A stretch of DNA of 56,339 nucleotides from NCBI GenBank assembly GCA_032718475.1, contig JAUCBJ010003264.1:1-56339 (forward strand). Reading direction: 5' to 3'. This DNA is from Nemertoderma westbladi. Its lineage: Eukaryota; Xenacoelomorpha; Nemertodermatida; Nemertodermatidae. Position 1 is the stretch's first letter; every line of letters begins with the position of its first letter. Made by a program: the position numbers and the translations under genes. Below, piece after piece: positions 1 to 11,178 of the stretch. The notes under the pieces are model-generated. The model was not told where the DNA came from and ran no database searches. It was given only the letters and a program-made list of their open reading frames with translations.

Positions 1-150
1 GTAGGGGGTGAGACAGGCAGCCGGTCAGGAGTTAACTGACGCCTGTGAGGCCGATTGTGTCCGGTAATTCCACTGGCCTCTAGTGGCCGGACCTCCGCAT
101 TGCTAATGTAATCCATAGTGGGGGTTGGGGGGTGCTTTTTTGCCGAGTCA
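1..150. repeat. Dispersed repeat, copy 1
   Basis: This segment matches 10,237-10,386 in the same orientation with about ten substitutions. Both copies contain the GTAGGGGGTGAGACAGGCAG start and the shared tail reading TGCTTTTTTGCCGAGTCAGC. On the minus strand the second copy is part of a 163-codon open frame. The element family is not recognised. The window begins inside or at the edge of this copy, so its true left end is unknown. Confidence 0.8.
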
Positions 151-515
151 GCTCTAAGAATAAACAAAAAAATAATACAGTAATATCTGTGTAACGCAAC
201 GGTACGAGTAATATGAATACATATGATACATATCCCTAGGTCCAAATTACATGTTAGTAATTCCTATTTGGTCCTACCCCCAATATACACGGCGTACACA
301 ACAGTCTACATGTATAATAATTTACACCCCCATAGATTCAGTTTACAACTATCATCAGTATTGTATCGTCTATCTGTATTGAATAAGTCAGCACCCCACA
401 TGTATGAGGGTGCTTATTCAATTTCAAATATATAATATTATACATATCAAATTTTGAGACGCGGGGGAAACTGGACGCAAGTCCCATCTCTGCCATATAA
501 TATTTCACCCCAATG
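151..515. other. AT-rich spacer, nothing recognised
   Basis: Low-complexity AT-rich sequence with a few short open frames that have no recognisable domain. I see no RNA gene, repeat or retroelement motif here. Confidence 0.5.
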
Positions 516-2170
516 TTAAATTCCCTTGTTGCACAATGTTACATGGTCCAAAAGCAAGAGCAGCCAGATCACCCACCGTATCCCGGAGCTCATTATGCCA
601 CTGGATAACGAGCCCCCCCCCCCCCCCCCCCATTTGCAGTTCAATCTGTGGTTTAGATTGAAAGCAGCCCCGCACCCATCACAGTGGCTCGGCACTCCGG
701 TTAGTGGTCGCCCGTACAGAATTGCAAGGGTGTCTCGAAACTCACACAGGGACAGGTCGAAGTTATGTTGACTCAGCGGTAAGGTTGAGATCCAGCTGCT
801 TGTCTTAAATTCTGTGGCGCGTCGTATTGTTCGGCTGCGGTTGTTGGGGAAGGTGTCAAGGATCGCCTGCAAGTCTTCGGGATCTTCGGCCCTCTGAAGG
901 GAGCTAGCTATCTGGTGAGCCTCCTGGAGGCACTCCAGGTGGCTGGGCATCCAGAACTCCTCTTGTCCGAGGATGGCTCTCTTCAGGTGCCTCGTGGACG
1001 AGGAGGGGGACGTGAACTCTCTGTCAGCTTCATCCCTCGGGTTGCGGAGACCAAGTCCACCTTGTTGGGGGACAGAGCAAATAAACTGCGCTCCTCCAAT
1101 GAGATGCTGCCGTTGAGAACTGCTGGAAGAAATATCTGGGCAATTGCATGTTCCAGTGGTTCAAATAAACTCTCACACTCAGGAGTGACTCTCTAAAGAT
1201 AGGCCCACTCTCGTAGGGAGATTACCATGGCTGAGAAGGCAGACTGTGGCTGCACTGGGCCATGTCTGTTAACTTCTCGACGGAGGAAACCCAACTAGCA
1301 ACTTTAACTGAAACAAAGTATTCTCCATCAGTGGAGCATCCACGAATCCGCCCAGAAATCTGTGACCTGTCACAATCTTAACTGAGTGATTGGTGAAGGT
1401 TTGTTTGGCTGCATCCACAAACTCGGGGTTGACAACCAGGTAGCACTGGTTTGTACCCAACTGAGGGCCATGCTCAAGTAGCTTCTAAAACCAGTTGATG
1501 AGTAATAATGGGATAGTAGCTGCCCCAGAGGAATCGTTTGCAAACCAATTTTGGTAGACCATGGGCGATCTGATGAGGTGTATCAGTGGAAGCACCCCTG
1601 TGGCATAGAACAACATTGCAAGAGGGTCTCCTTAGGTTTGCTCCCTCCTCACTGAAAAGGATGGCATTGGTTCCTCGTACAGCTAGCATACTGTGGCCAC
1701 GATAGCAGTTAAAGAAGAACATTGAGCCCCGTGGCCACAGCCATCTTACGTTCCACAAAGCAGCAGTCCTGTTGAGAGAGTTGAAAGCATTTGCCGCATC
1801 CACCAGTAACACACCCGAACCATCTTCCGCGCGTTGCACAAACAGAGCAGTCATGGAGTCGGCACCAGACGTAGCAGTAACGTCGGAACCAGTAGCTAAC
1901 ACCATAACCCTCGCAAGGATTCGCCGCAATGTCTCCCCGATTCCAATTGGGCGAATTCCTGGACATTTGTCCAACCCAATTAAGCGGCCAGACATGAGTG
2001 CTCTGACTGCTTCCCAGGGGGCCACCCATGGGAAGCTTTTTATGAAATATGATTTTTATTAAACTATAAACTAAAGTCAATACAACAGTTATTTGCATCG
2101 ATCTTCCCCTGGAGAGGGATGAATTTAGTTTGCTTCGAAAGGAATTGATAGGAATGGATAGATCATCCAA
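516..2170 (-). pseudogene. Decayed reverse transcriptase, unclassified retroelement
   Basis: Pieces of one RT polyprotein lie in order on the minus strand in different frames. The RT core (about 2,025-1,640) reads RPIGIGETLRRILA and then VLLVDAANAFNSLNR, an RT motif A with its aspartate. A following piece (1,460-1,269) contains KIVTGHRFLGGF. The C-terminal piece (950-516) contains a Cys-x2-Cys...His...Cys cluster (CDGCGAAFNLNHRLNC), like a zinc knuckle after the thumb. I recognise this combination from widespread invertebrate RT-like proteins but cannot place the clade. Frameshifts separate the pieces, and a run of 19 C at 613-631 interrupts the C-terminus. The YxDD motif is not recovered. 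The element is dead. Confidence 0.7.
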
Positions 2171-2299
2171 GTTGAAATATTTTTCACGTGGTTGCTAATT
2201 AAATATTTGCATTCCCCCGCACCGGTGCAGAATGTAGACAGACACATTTACCGTATATATGCAGGACCAGCATATATATTGTGTATAAATTTTTTCAGT

Positions 2300-2790
2300 T
2301 AACTTTGAGAGTCCTCTGGAAACGTCTGCTCGGATGAGCATAAGCTCCATGGTCGGGGTGTTTGAGTAGGTGGATGTCTTCTGCTACTTGTAATTATGGA
2401 TCCAGAAGTGAGTTAAAAACAATCCAACTTCCAAAAAGGATTGTTTGGAAGTTGTATAGAACAAAACGGTATATCAAGCTTCAATTATTTAGAGCAGCAG
2501 TAGTTCCAGTACTCCTCTATGGAAGTCCATGCTGGGCTCTAACTGCTGAGGACACCAAATCTCTGGATGGCACATTCACAAGAATGCTACGCCGGGTTCA
2601 TTGTGTCAAGTACAATGCACACATCTCCAACAAGACACTATATAACATTTTGGAGATCTCTCATTGGTTTCCCCAAGCTTGACACATGAACAAAGCCGCC
2701 TCCACTTTGTAGGACATTGTTTTGCACTGAGGACCAGCCTGTGCACAATCTTGCGCTTTTGCAGCCCCATGGAGAGAATAGAGGACACAA
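2300..2790 (+). pseudogene. RTE-like LINE fragment, RT C-terminal part
   Basis: The plus strand encodes, with stops and frameshifts, the post-catalytic RT region, including LFRAAVVPVLLYGSPCWALT and then the stretch around HCVKYNAHIS. It is nearly the same as the longer minus-strand copy at 42,126-43,085, so the two are copies of one family in opposite orientation. Only the 3' part is present, as expected from 5' truncation during target-primed reverse transcription. Endonuclease and RT catalytic motifs are missing. RTE-like assignment rests on general resemblance of the thumb region. Confidence 0.75.
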
Positions 2791-3670
2791 ACAGCATCTA
2801 TCTATGAATGTTAGCTGTAGCATAATTTGTTTGACTAATTGAATTATTGATATTAATTATTACAAATGGTGTTGTTGAAATATCGGGACAACGTAATACT
2901 TATTATTAGGTTCCCTCTGCGGCGTCAGACCCCAACCATGTATGAATAAATGCGGAAACTGGAAGCAAATCCCGTCTCGGTAAATTTAATATCCCGTCTC
3001 AATGTTAAATTATCAATCATGGGAAAAGAGCAGGTTACAGTGGTGTTACGTTATTCTAACCAAAATATTAACCGAAGGTCAAAATAATAGGTTACAGTTT
3101 TATTGTTAGGACTAATTAGCTTTATTTTGGGTCGATTTTCCCCTGGTGGGTGAGGGATGAATTTTGATCCTTCTAGATAGGTTGAAATGTTAAGCTAGTG
3201 ATGATTATAATTCAAACTAACATAATTACTTCCTTTAAGTCTAATTAATAATTGTTTTAGAACATAGCTTGGTTTACTACTACAGTTCTTTTTATAACAA
3301 CTTCCCTACTGCAACCAGTGTAACAGCCAAAATGGAACCTACATCGATCAATTACCTTTTACCTACGTCATGTTACGATTACGTTTCGCAATATGTGTGG
3401 CATGTACGTTACGTGCACCTGCGCCCACTGTAAAATATTCACTGACTGTAAAGTTTCAAAGTGGCAAATATTTCAATAATATTCGTCCACCAGAAACAGT
3501 GTCCCCCACAGGCAATCTTTCCCCACGGAATTTTGATTCGCATAGAGACCTTTCTTCATTTCTAAATGGTGTATAAAATGTTGGCCTGCGTACAACCTTC
3601 GCCCAATGAACAATTACCACCTTATATAGTTTTATATTATATATGTATACCATGTTGACAACCTTCGCCT
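2791..3670. other. AT-rich spacer
   Basis: No convincing coding or structural signal. Short open frames on both strands around 3,370-3,650 lack any recognisable domain. Confidence 0.4.
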
Positions 3671-3674
3671 AATC

Positions 3675-4015
3675 CCAATCCAAAAAGTTTGTAGTTAGTC
3701 ACGATTACATCGAGTGGTTAGTTACAGTTATTAAGGTTCTGGTTCACCATGGTTATCGAGTGGTTATTTACGGTTATTAATTAAGGTTCTTGATCACCTC
3801 GGTTATCGAGTAGTTATACAGTAGTTACGGTTATTAAGATTCTGGTTCACTTCAGTTATCGAGTGGTTATTTACGGATATTAATTAACATTCTGGTTCAC
3901 CTTGGTTATCGAATGGTTGGTTAGTTGTGGTTATTAATTAACGTTCTGGTTCACCTCGGCTAATGAGTAGTTAGTTACGGTTATTAAGGTTCTGGTTCAC
4001 TTCGGTTATCGAAAG
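3675..4015. repeat. Degenerate tandem array, about 57-bp unit
   Basis: About six diverged copies of a unit containing GGTTCTGGTTCAC, then GGTTATCGAGTGGTTA, then ACGGTTATTAATTAA. Unit lengths vary through small indels. Nothing suggests coding. Confidence 0.75.
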
Positions 4016-4143
4016 TTAAAACTATTATTTTCTTATATATATTTCGGCCTCTTCGTAGGAATTAAGTCGTTATATATTAATATAAAATAAAATATACACA
4101 ATTTTACGGAGCCCCTAAAGGGAGATATGAAAAAAAATTATTT

Positions 4144-4508
4144 CATTTTTTCGCTAACTCGTGCGAACGAGTTAGTATGTCGTGCGAACGTCTTACTAAG
4201 TCGTGCGAATGACATACTAAGTCGTGCGAACGACTTAACTAACTAAGTCGTGCGAACGACTTACTAAGTAGTGCGAACGACTTACAAAGTCGTGCGAACG
4301 TCATACTAAGTCGTGCGAACGACATACTAAGTCGTGCGAATGACTTACTAAGTCGTGCAAACGACTTACTAAGTCGTGCGAACGACTTACTAAGTACTAA
4401 GTCGTGCGAAAGACTTACAAAGTCGTGCGAACGTCATACTAAGTCGTGCGAACTACATACTAAGTCGTGCGAACGACTTAACTAACTCGTGCGAACGACA
4501 TACTAACG
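4144..4508. repeat. Tandem array of 21-bp near-palindromes
   Basis: Sixteen copies of a GTGCGAA-centred unit. The common form AAGTCGTGCGAACGACTT is an inverted repeat, with 7-bp arms AAGTCGT and ACGACTT around GCGA, so each unit can form its own small hairpin. Some units have compensating-looking changes at the arms, for example GTAT or CATA in place of TTAG or CTTA. Confidence 0.85.
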
Positions 4509-4652
4509 TACAACCTTTTTATCGGGATTTTCAATTCAATCTACAGCATTGTTGTTGATGGCATTATTGGTTGAAAATATTATTATCAATGGCTGAACGC
4601 AGGCATCAAATGTGTCTGTCTGTTTTAAATTTTTTCGCCCGGGGGCAATTGA

Positions 4653-4675
4653 GCTGTGTTGCTTAGCAACACAGC
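4653..4675. repeat. Perfect hairpin, 10-bp arms
   Basis: GCTGTGTTGC, a TTA loop, then GCAACACAGC. It lies directly beside the left end of the MITE-like element. It is not followed by a T run, so nothing indicates a terminator. Confidence 0.7.
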
Positions 4676-4677
4676 TT

Positions 4678-4892
4678 TTGGCGGGTTTAATAAGCCCTGA
4701 AAACCAATTTTGAAAATCGGCTGTCGGCTGAAAGTCTTACGCGTCTTTTTACAGTACAGTTACTTAAATTTATGATCATAAACATTGATAAAATACTGTT
4801 TGCAATTTTGTAAACTTGGTAGATTGACTGCAGCCAATCAGAGCTGTTTTTCAAAATAATATTGGCATCCCGGGCTTACTTAAACCCGCCAA
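4678..4892. mobile_element. MITE-like element, about 215 bp
   Basis: The left end TTGGCGGGTTTAATAAGCCC and the right end, which reads TTGGCGGGTTTAAGTAAGCC on the other strand, are inverted terminal repeats differing by a 1-nt indel. Weaker inverted similarity continues inward for about 50 bp (CCAATTTTGAAAA against CCAATATTATTTTGAAAA). It has no coding capacity. Size and structure fit a miniature inverted-repeat element. No target-site duplication was established. Confidence 0.6.
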
Positions 4893-5127
4893 TTCGACCC
4901 TTTTTTACACATGTTTTTACAAAAAACACACCCCACCACTCGATTCAGGGCACCTTGTTACCCCTTATTCGATTGTTTCTAGCCTAACAATTTTTTCGCG
5001 CACCAACCCTATTAGATGTATCGCGCAAACATAACAGCCACACAATAGCTTGGTTTTTTGATTTGAGTCTAGATGTGCTCCAGAATATATCCGAGTTGAA
5101 GGGGTACCGGAGAACCAATAGGGTGCT

Positions 5128-6455
5128 ATTTTATTTATTTATTTATATTCGCACACTGGTAAATATTACACAGGTACAGAGTAAAACGTTGCTAATGCTA
5201 ATTACTATTAAATACATAATTACATAGGAGTATACGCTATAGATAGAAAGCACAATAAATTATTAATACCTACAGTAATAGAAAAAAAAAAGAGAAGATA
5301 TATTATATTATATAAGCAACGAATCATAAAAATACATCAGCATAAAACCTTCATATTAAGTAGATTTAACCTTAATCCACCGTAACCGAATTTAAAATTT
5401 CTTTAAGTTCCTGTGTTGAAAAGCCTGGGACTACGAGATCGCCTTTTATTCCGTCGTATAGTTCTGCACAAAATTGGGGGCGCCATGTACTTTGGTCTGG
5501 AGACGGAACATATCCAACTGTGTTTAATGTGCTTTTGGAGATGGAAGATAAATCCACAATACCAGTCACATTCAATACATGGCGTAGGTTATTACCACTT
5601 CTAGTGCGACAATCATTTAAAGTAATTCTACCTAAAAAACATATACACGATTTATTAGATTGCACAACATTCTTACAAAACGTGATAAATCTACTATACA
5701 AAGCGATCCTAGGATGCCTAAACGGCACCAAGTCTTCTATAATGAAACGATGAGTTCTATAAGGTAATTCCCATAACAATCTCACATTATTGTTCATGTT
5801 CAATGCAGTGCATATTCTATTACACCCCACTGAGTTTAAATTCAAAATCTGGCTACCGTAAAAACTGAAAGTATACAGATTCTGCACTTTTGACAAAATT
5901 GATGGATGACTATAATATAATTCATGGCGTATGCTGCTCAATTTACCTAAAAATGCACCACGTTTTTTATCTATGTCCCTATCTAATGTATTCCTATAGT
6001 CAAATAAATTTCCTAAATGCACCGCTTCTTTGACCCATGGTATATTAATTCCATTGACTAAGATATGCGCTGATGGAGGTTTCCAATTATGATTGAACAC
6101 AATGCACTTTGTTTTACATTTGCGAGGATCGAAATCGGTAAGACTCAATTTTAATTTTAATTCTTTACAAAAATCTTGGCATATCTTAACCATAAACTTT
6201 AACCCACTTATAGAGGGACACAAGAGAAAAATATCGTCGGCATATGCCAACACACTGAAATAATAATTTGAAATACTGCAACAAATTTTACTATAAAAAT
6301 AGTTTCTCCCATTCAATCAAGTCAAATGCTTTTGTTAAATCTAATAAGCACCCATATACTGCGGTACCATTACTATTATAATACGACACGACACTAATTC
6401 TGTTACGGCCCAAGAATATAGTGCCGGACTTTTTCAAAAAGCCAAACTGCAGCTC
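5128..6455 (-). pseudogene. 5'-truncated LINE with RT C-terminal half
   Basis: A minus-strand frame (6,316-5,372, about 314 codons) contains the RT catalytic box LAYADDIFLL near 6,250-6,224 and a long C-terminal thumb and tail. Just upstream, out of frame, 6,455-6,310 still reads RT motif A (CLLDLTKAFDLIEW), but the stretch normally between motif A and YADD is missing, which indicates an internal deletion. The 3' end is a (TAAA)n-type tail visible on the plus strand at 5,128-5,146. No endonuclease is present. Jockey/CR1-like by general appearance, clade uncertain. Confidence 0.8.
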
Positions 6456-7320
6456 GTTAAGGTTTGGTTTGATTAGTTAAGGTTTGGGCCCCAACTACTG
6501 TAACCAGCTGTAACTAACTCATCATTGAATCACCAGGATTTATTCTTATTTTCTGTGAATTGAGATGCCACCTAGAGGCGATTTAGAGTTATTGCAAAGA
6601 ATGTAATCTAACAACCCCTGTTCGGTAGTTATGTCATTATTTTCGTTAGCGAACGTTCTATAAAAGTTGTACAAAATTTCCTAAAAATTACATCAAATTG
6701 TGAAAAGTTATTCAGATATAAATGTATTTCAGATTACAATAATTATATAGTTGTATCACGGCCTTCACGGTGTGACTGCATTGTTCGTGAAAGTGTTTAT
6801 TAATATTCTACATAATGATAGGTTGACAATAATTCGTCAACTTTTTATACAGTAGGACCAGCCCTAAACTTTTGAGGATTTTAAATACTTTTTAGGAATT
6901 TTGATAAAAATTCTTGTCACTTTTATTACTTTTGTTAACAAAATAATTAACATCACCCACAATTTTCATTTATTGAAATGTCATTAATAGGCCTACCCTT
7001 TAATACAGTAATTTTGTTCGAACATATATGAATAATTTTTCGAAGATATATGAATATATGATCTTATATCCGCTTTTTTCATAATCATAATTATACATAC
7101 AATTATGATAAATTATAACTGGGCTAGTGAGTGAAGAAATTGTTTGACTATAAATAATTGAATAATGGTAACAATGTGCCCAGAATCGAGTTGAGGGTAG
7201 TTTGTTAACGTCGATAAATAATTGCAGAAAAGGTCGGTTTAATTTAAACGCGGGAAAGTAAATTATTAAATAGTCACTCATAGTTAGATTATTTCACTCA
7301 TTATTAAAATCACTCATAGT
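6456..7320. other. AT-rich spacer
   Basis: Very AT-rich, with only short open frames lacking recognisable domains. No repeat unit or RNA gene was identified. Confidence 0.4.
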
Positions 7321-7935
7321 TAGTTAAAATATCGACTGTTGAAAAATATAGAGTGCAAAATATCGAGAGTAAAAATATCGATAGTAACAATTTTTTAAAA
7401 TAAGGGTTGTATGATAATTGTTTTCCTAAAAATGTTCTAGAACCAAAAAATATGTTCTAGAACAAAAAATATTTATCAACATTGGTAGCTTACACGTGTT
7501 CTATAACATTTATAAAAAGAAGTAGAAAATACTAGCTAGCTATTTTAAAAAATTGAAAATGTAATCTAGAATTAAAAAATGTGTTCTAGAACAAAAATAA
7601 TTATCAAATTTGATAGCTAGCACTTATTCTATAATATTTATTAAAAAAATAACAAAACCTAGCTAGTATAATAAATCTGGTAAATGGTACCCAAAGTGTC
7701 TTAATGCCATTTACTTGCACTTGCACTGTTGTAACCCATGCACTGCAATATTGTTCCATAATTCTAAATAAAATGCTCAAGCAAAATGCAATATTTTTAC
7801 TCTCGATATTTTTCAACACTCGTTATTTTTACTCTCGATATTTTTACTCTCGTTATTTTTACTCTCGTTATTTGTACTCTTGATATTTTTACTCTCGTTA
7901 TTTGTACTCTCGATATTTTTCAAGTCTCGACATTT
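7321..7935. mobile_element. Foldback element with iterated termini
   Basis: The left end (7,321-7,392) carries iterations of AAAATATCGAGAGTAAAA. The right end (7,790-7,935) carries many iterations of the reverse complement, TTTTTACTCTCGATATTTTT. The interior holds two diverged direct copies of about 120 bp (near 7,430-7,550 and 7,565-7,680), both with GTTCTAGAAC motifs and a TAGCTAGC end. This matches non-autonomous foldback elements with internally repetitive inverted termini. No transposase is encoded. Confidence 0.6.
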
Positions 7936-8261
7936 TTCCCCATTACCGACTTCACGTAACTTGCTTGACATAATGTACCTTGATTTTACATCACTTGGTC
8001 TGTGTGAACAGCCAGGTAGATATTATCACACTGGCTAGCCAAGTCTACGTGTAGAATATCGTCGTAAAGACAACATCATATCGGAGCTTCAGGGTTGATG
8101 TATAGCAGTAGCATGGTAGCAGTATAAGTGAGAGAGGTCTGCTCAACATATATTGACAAATATTTGGTTCTCAGAAACGTATATCCAACATTTGGTCACA
8201 ATATATTTTGCACATTTATACATGTACACATATATTTTACAGAACCCATTTTTATTTCCTC

Positions 8262-9250
8262 GTAGCAGTCTCTCAATAATGGGATCCCTGATGCGATTTA
8301 ATATAATTCAATTTCATAGCTTTGCAGCAATCGAGATCATTATCGTATTTCGCATTATCGTCAGTCAGATTCCCCAAAAAGAACCATAGGTTCTGGTTGG
8401 CCTGGCGTTTATGGGAACTGGCAACAACTTATTTGTTTTCACTTCTTGTAGGACTCTTGTCGTTCTGTACATGTACATGTCTACCATGATGCGATAAATA
8501 AGCTTCAAACACTCAGGTACCTTAAAGACCTCAGGTTGGATACCATCTACTCCACTGGCACGATTGGTCTTATTGCTCTTTGCAGCAGCCTTCACTTCAG
8601 CAAATGAGATATCGCCAATGGGAATATCTGGGAGTACAGACTCAGACACTTATACTTTACTTCTAAAAATTTGTCAGGCAATACCCTGTCATTATTGAGG
8701 AGCTTTTTAAAGTAGGCCATCCAACCATTGAGGCAAACGTCTGATTTCCACGTAGCAGTCTCTCATTGGGATCCCTAATGCGATTTAATAGAATTCAATT
8801 TCATAGCTTTGCAGCAATAGAAATCAGTGAGTTTCCCCGAAAAGAACCATAGAGTGTTAGGTTGCCCTTTGTTGGGAACTGGCACCATCATATTTGTTTT
8901 CATTTCTTGTAGGATTCTTGTCGTGTTTCTTTCTCCTGTTTCGAGGGTATACAGGAACTGTTTCTGTAGCTGCTAACTTAATTGCTTCTGTGAATGCAGT
9001 ATATGTTGTTGCAGACTTGCATTAAAGATTCCCAGGAATGTTAAGAATGCATGCTGATTCACTCCATCAGTAGCTGCTTGTAGATTGTGGTAGAAATTTT
9101 CCACCTCCTCTACTGGGACAACACTAGTTGGAGAATAGCATACAATCAGAACCACTTTGGGAAACTTCTTAGCAAGTCCTCCAGAACATGAGAAGTGGCA
9201 ACGGATGATGCGGTTAGAGATTTGGTCTATTTTGTCTAATGCCAAGAGTC
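8262..9250 (-). pseudogene. Broken RTE-like LINE, endonuclease and RT pieces
   Basis: Minus-strand order is endonuclease C-terminal part (9,245-8,973; VLIVCYSPTS...FLTFLGIFNASL, like the PT...GDFNA box but with G-I in place of G-D), a linker and the pre-RT region (WMAYFKKLLNNDR), then the RT N-terminal part (8,649-8,365; NRASGVDGIQPEVFK). Frameshifts and stops separate the parts. A segment of roughly 165 bp occurs twice, at 8,262-8,462 and 8,745-8,928, so part of the element was duplicated inside itself. Resemblance to the copies at 2.3 and 42 kb suggests the same broad group, but no shared segment proves it. Confidence 0.7.
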
Positions 9251-9274
9251 GCCAAGAGTTGTAGTCATTAGGTA

Positions 9275-9365
9275 CAGCGAGTAATTAGGTCCCGCGGGAC
9301 CTGTTTTAGTCTGAGTCATTAGGTCCTGCGGGCTCAAATGACTCTGTACAATTAGATCCCGCGGG
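9275..9365. repeat. Short GC-centred palindromic iterations
   Basis: Three copies of an ATTAGGTCCCGCGGG-like core. The first is a perfect 16-bp palindrome (AGGTCCCGCGGGACCT, 9,287-9,302). The second is enclosed by GAGTCATT and its reverse complement AATGACTC. The GC-rich palindromes stand out from very AT-rich surroundings. Confidence 0.6.
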
Positions 9366-9956
9366 TTTACAGACCCAATTTTAACAAACTGGGGAGCAAA
9401 ATTAAAAAAAAACTTGTAATTTTGTATTTTGTCACTACATACGAATTAAACAAATTAGATTAAATAAAAATGCAAATGCAAATGCAATTAATTTATAACT
9501 ATATGCAAATTAGAAAATTAGTTTGATACATTATAATTCAGCAAATACATCGCCATTATTCAAGTATAAAAGTCCGCACTGGCACTGGGCCGGTGCCTAC
9601 TGAAGTGGGCCGCGATCATTAACGTAGTGCGCTGGTGCGTAAGGAAGTGGGACTATTTATCCATTGTGGTGGTCTTGAGACTGACTGTGTCGTGGCTCTC
9701 TCCCAAACCCTGATCGTGATGGTTATATATGTTATGGTTACGTTGTTGTGTAGCCATTATTTTGTTTTATGTGGATGGGGTGGATTATTTTGCCCGCTGT
9801 ATAATATTAGAATTAATTATTATAGTAGAATTAATTGAATACTGTTCGTATTGCTGCATATTATAATTATATACCTACTATATAAGTGGTTTTGCATAGA
9901 CTCCGGTGGGGGGTTAGGCCGAGGTCTGTCCAGTTTGCATTCGGTGCTCTTGAATA
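9366..9956. other. AT-rich spacer
   Basis: No gene is supported. A 67-codon plus-strand frame at 9,635-9,838 has hydrophobic composition but no recognisable family or conserved motif. Confidence 0.4.
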
Positions 9957-10448
9957 TCAAGTACCCACTGCCCTAAGAGAAAGCTTATCTGCCAAGTCAG
10001 TAAGCTCACCTTGTCGCATTGGGGACCCGAGTGTTAGGGTGTTTACTGAGGCTATTCTAGTGACTTGCCTCAGATTCACCAATGGCTTGGTTGGTAGGGG
10101 TGGAATATGAAAGTAGCCTCCAACTTCAGAATCTCTCTCCCCCTCACAAACTGGCCTCCCTGGTGAACCAGGGTTTGGGCCAGAAAGGTCATCAGGAAAG
10201 GGACTCACAGAATTGTTGGCCGCTCTCTCTCCAGTAGGGGGTGAGACAGGCAGCTGGTCAGGAGATAACTGACGCCTGTGAGGCCAATTGTGTCTGGTAA
10301 TTCCATTGGCCTCTAGTGGCCGGACGTCCGCATTACTAATGTAATCCATAGTGGGCTTTGGTGGGTGCTTTTTTGCCGAGTCAGCTCGCGCGCGGGACAA
10401 ATACCACACCCTGGTTTGCCATTCCACAGTATTTTTATACTCGCGCAC
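9957..10448 (-). pseudogene. Dispersed-repeat open frame, 163 codons, unknown
   Basis: A minus-strand open frame overlaps the second copy of the dispersed repeat (10,237-10,386). The predicted peptide is rich in Pro, Arg and Ser, with a stretch reading RPLEANGITRHNWPHRRQL, and no domain is recognised. The copy at the window start preserves the same local reading with substitutions, so it may be part of a retroelement protein. It could equally be a chance open frame in a repeat. No function is proposed. Confidence 0.3.
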
Positions 10449-10599
10449 AAGAGTGCAAACCAGTTACACTGGCATTTATTTATCCATAGAATAAAAGTCA
10501 AATTAAAAAGGATGGTACAATATAGACAGACATTGTACAATTATGCATAGAGGCTTAGTATAGATAATGATATTACGAAATCCATTCAGCCAGATAGTG

Positions 10600-11178
10600 G
10601 TACTCAGATTAACCCAGCCGAGTAATATTAATCCAAATATTTACTATCAACAACGTAAAACAAAGATGTAGTACTCAAATTTACCCACCCGAGTTGTATT
10701 AATCAAAATATTTACTATCAACAACGTAAAACAACGATGTAGTACTCAAATTAACCCACTCGAGTTGTATTAATCAAAATATTTACTATCAACAACGTAA
10801 AACAACGATGTAGTACTCAAATTAACCCACCCGAGTTGTATTAATCAAAATATTTACTATCAACAACGTAAAACAACGATGTAGTACTCAAATTAACCCA
10901 CCCGAGTTGTATTAATCAAAATATTTACTATCAACAACGTAAAACAACGATGTAGTACTAAAATTAACCCACCCGAGTTGTATTAATCAAAATATTTACT
11001 ATCAACATGTAAAACCACGATGTAGTATTCAAATTAACCCACCCGAGTTGTATTAATCAAAATATTTACTATCAACATGTAAAACCACGATGTAGTATTC
11101 AAATTAACCCACCCGAGTTGTATTAATCAAAATATTTACTATCAACAACGTAAAACCACGATGTAGTACTCACATTAA
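10600..11178. repeat. 71-bp satellite, left block
   Basis: About eight copies of a 71-bp unit that contains TTAACCCACCCGAGTTGTAT, then AATATTTACTATCAACAACG, then GATGTAGTACTCAAA. The first copy is the most diverged. The block ends abruptly at the 3' tail of LINE-A. The same satellite in the same orientation reappears at 24,541-25,055, beyond LINE-B. Confidence 0.95.

Noticed and set aside
4144-4508. 21-bp palindromic array considered as a CRISPR or terminator series
   Set aside because: No spacers of constant size, no cas genes and no T runs.
9635-9838. 67-codon hydrophobic plus-strand frame
   Set aside because: No recognisable family, no repeats of it elsewhere in the window and no supporting context.
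10600-11178. Regularly spaced 71-bp repeats considered as a CRISPR-like array
   Set aside because: Units are contiguous with no unique spacers, and the context is eukaryotic; it is a satellite.
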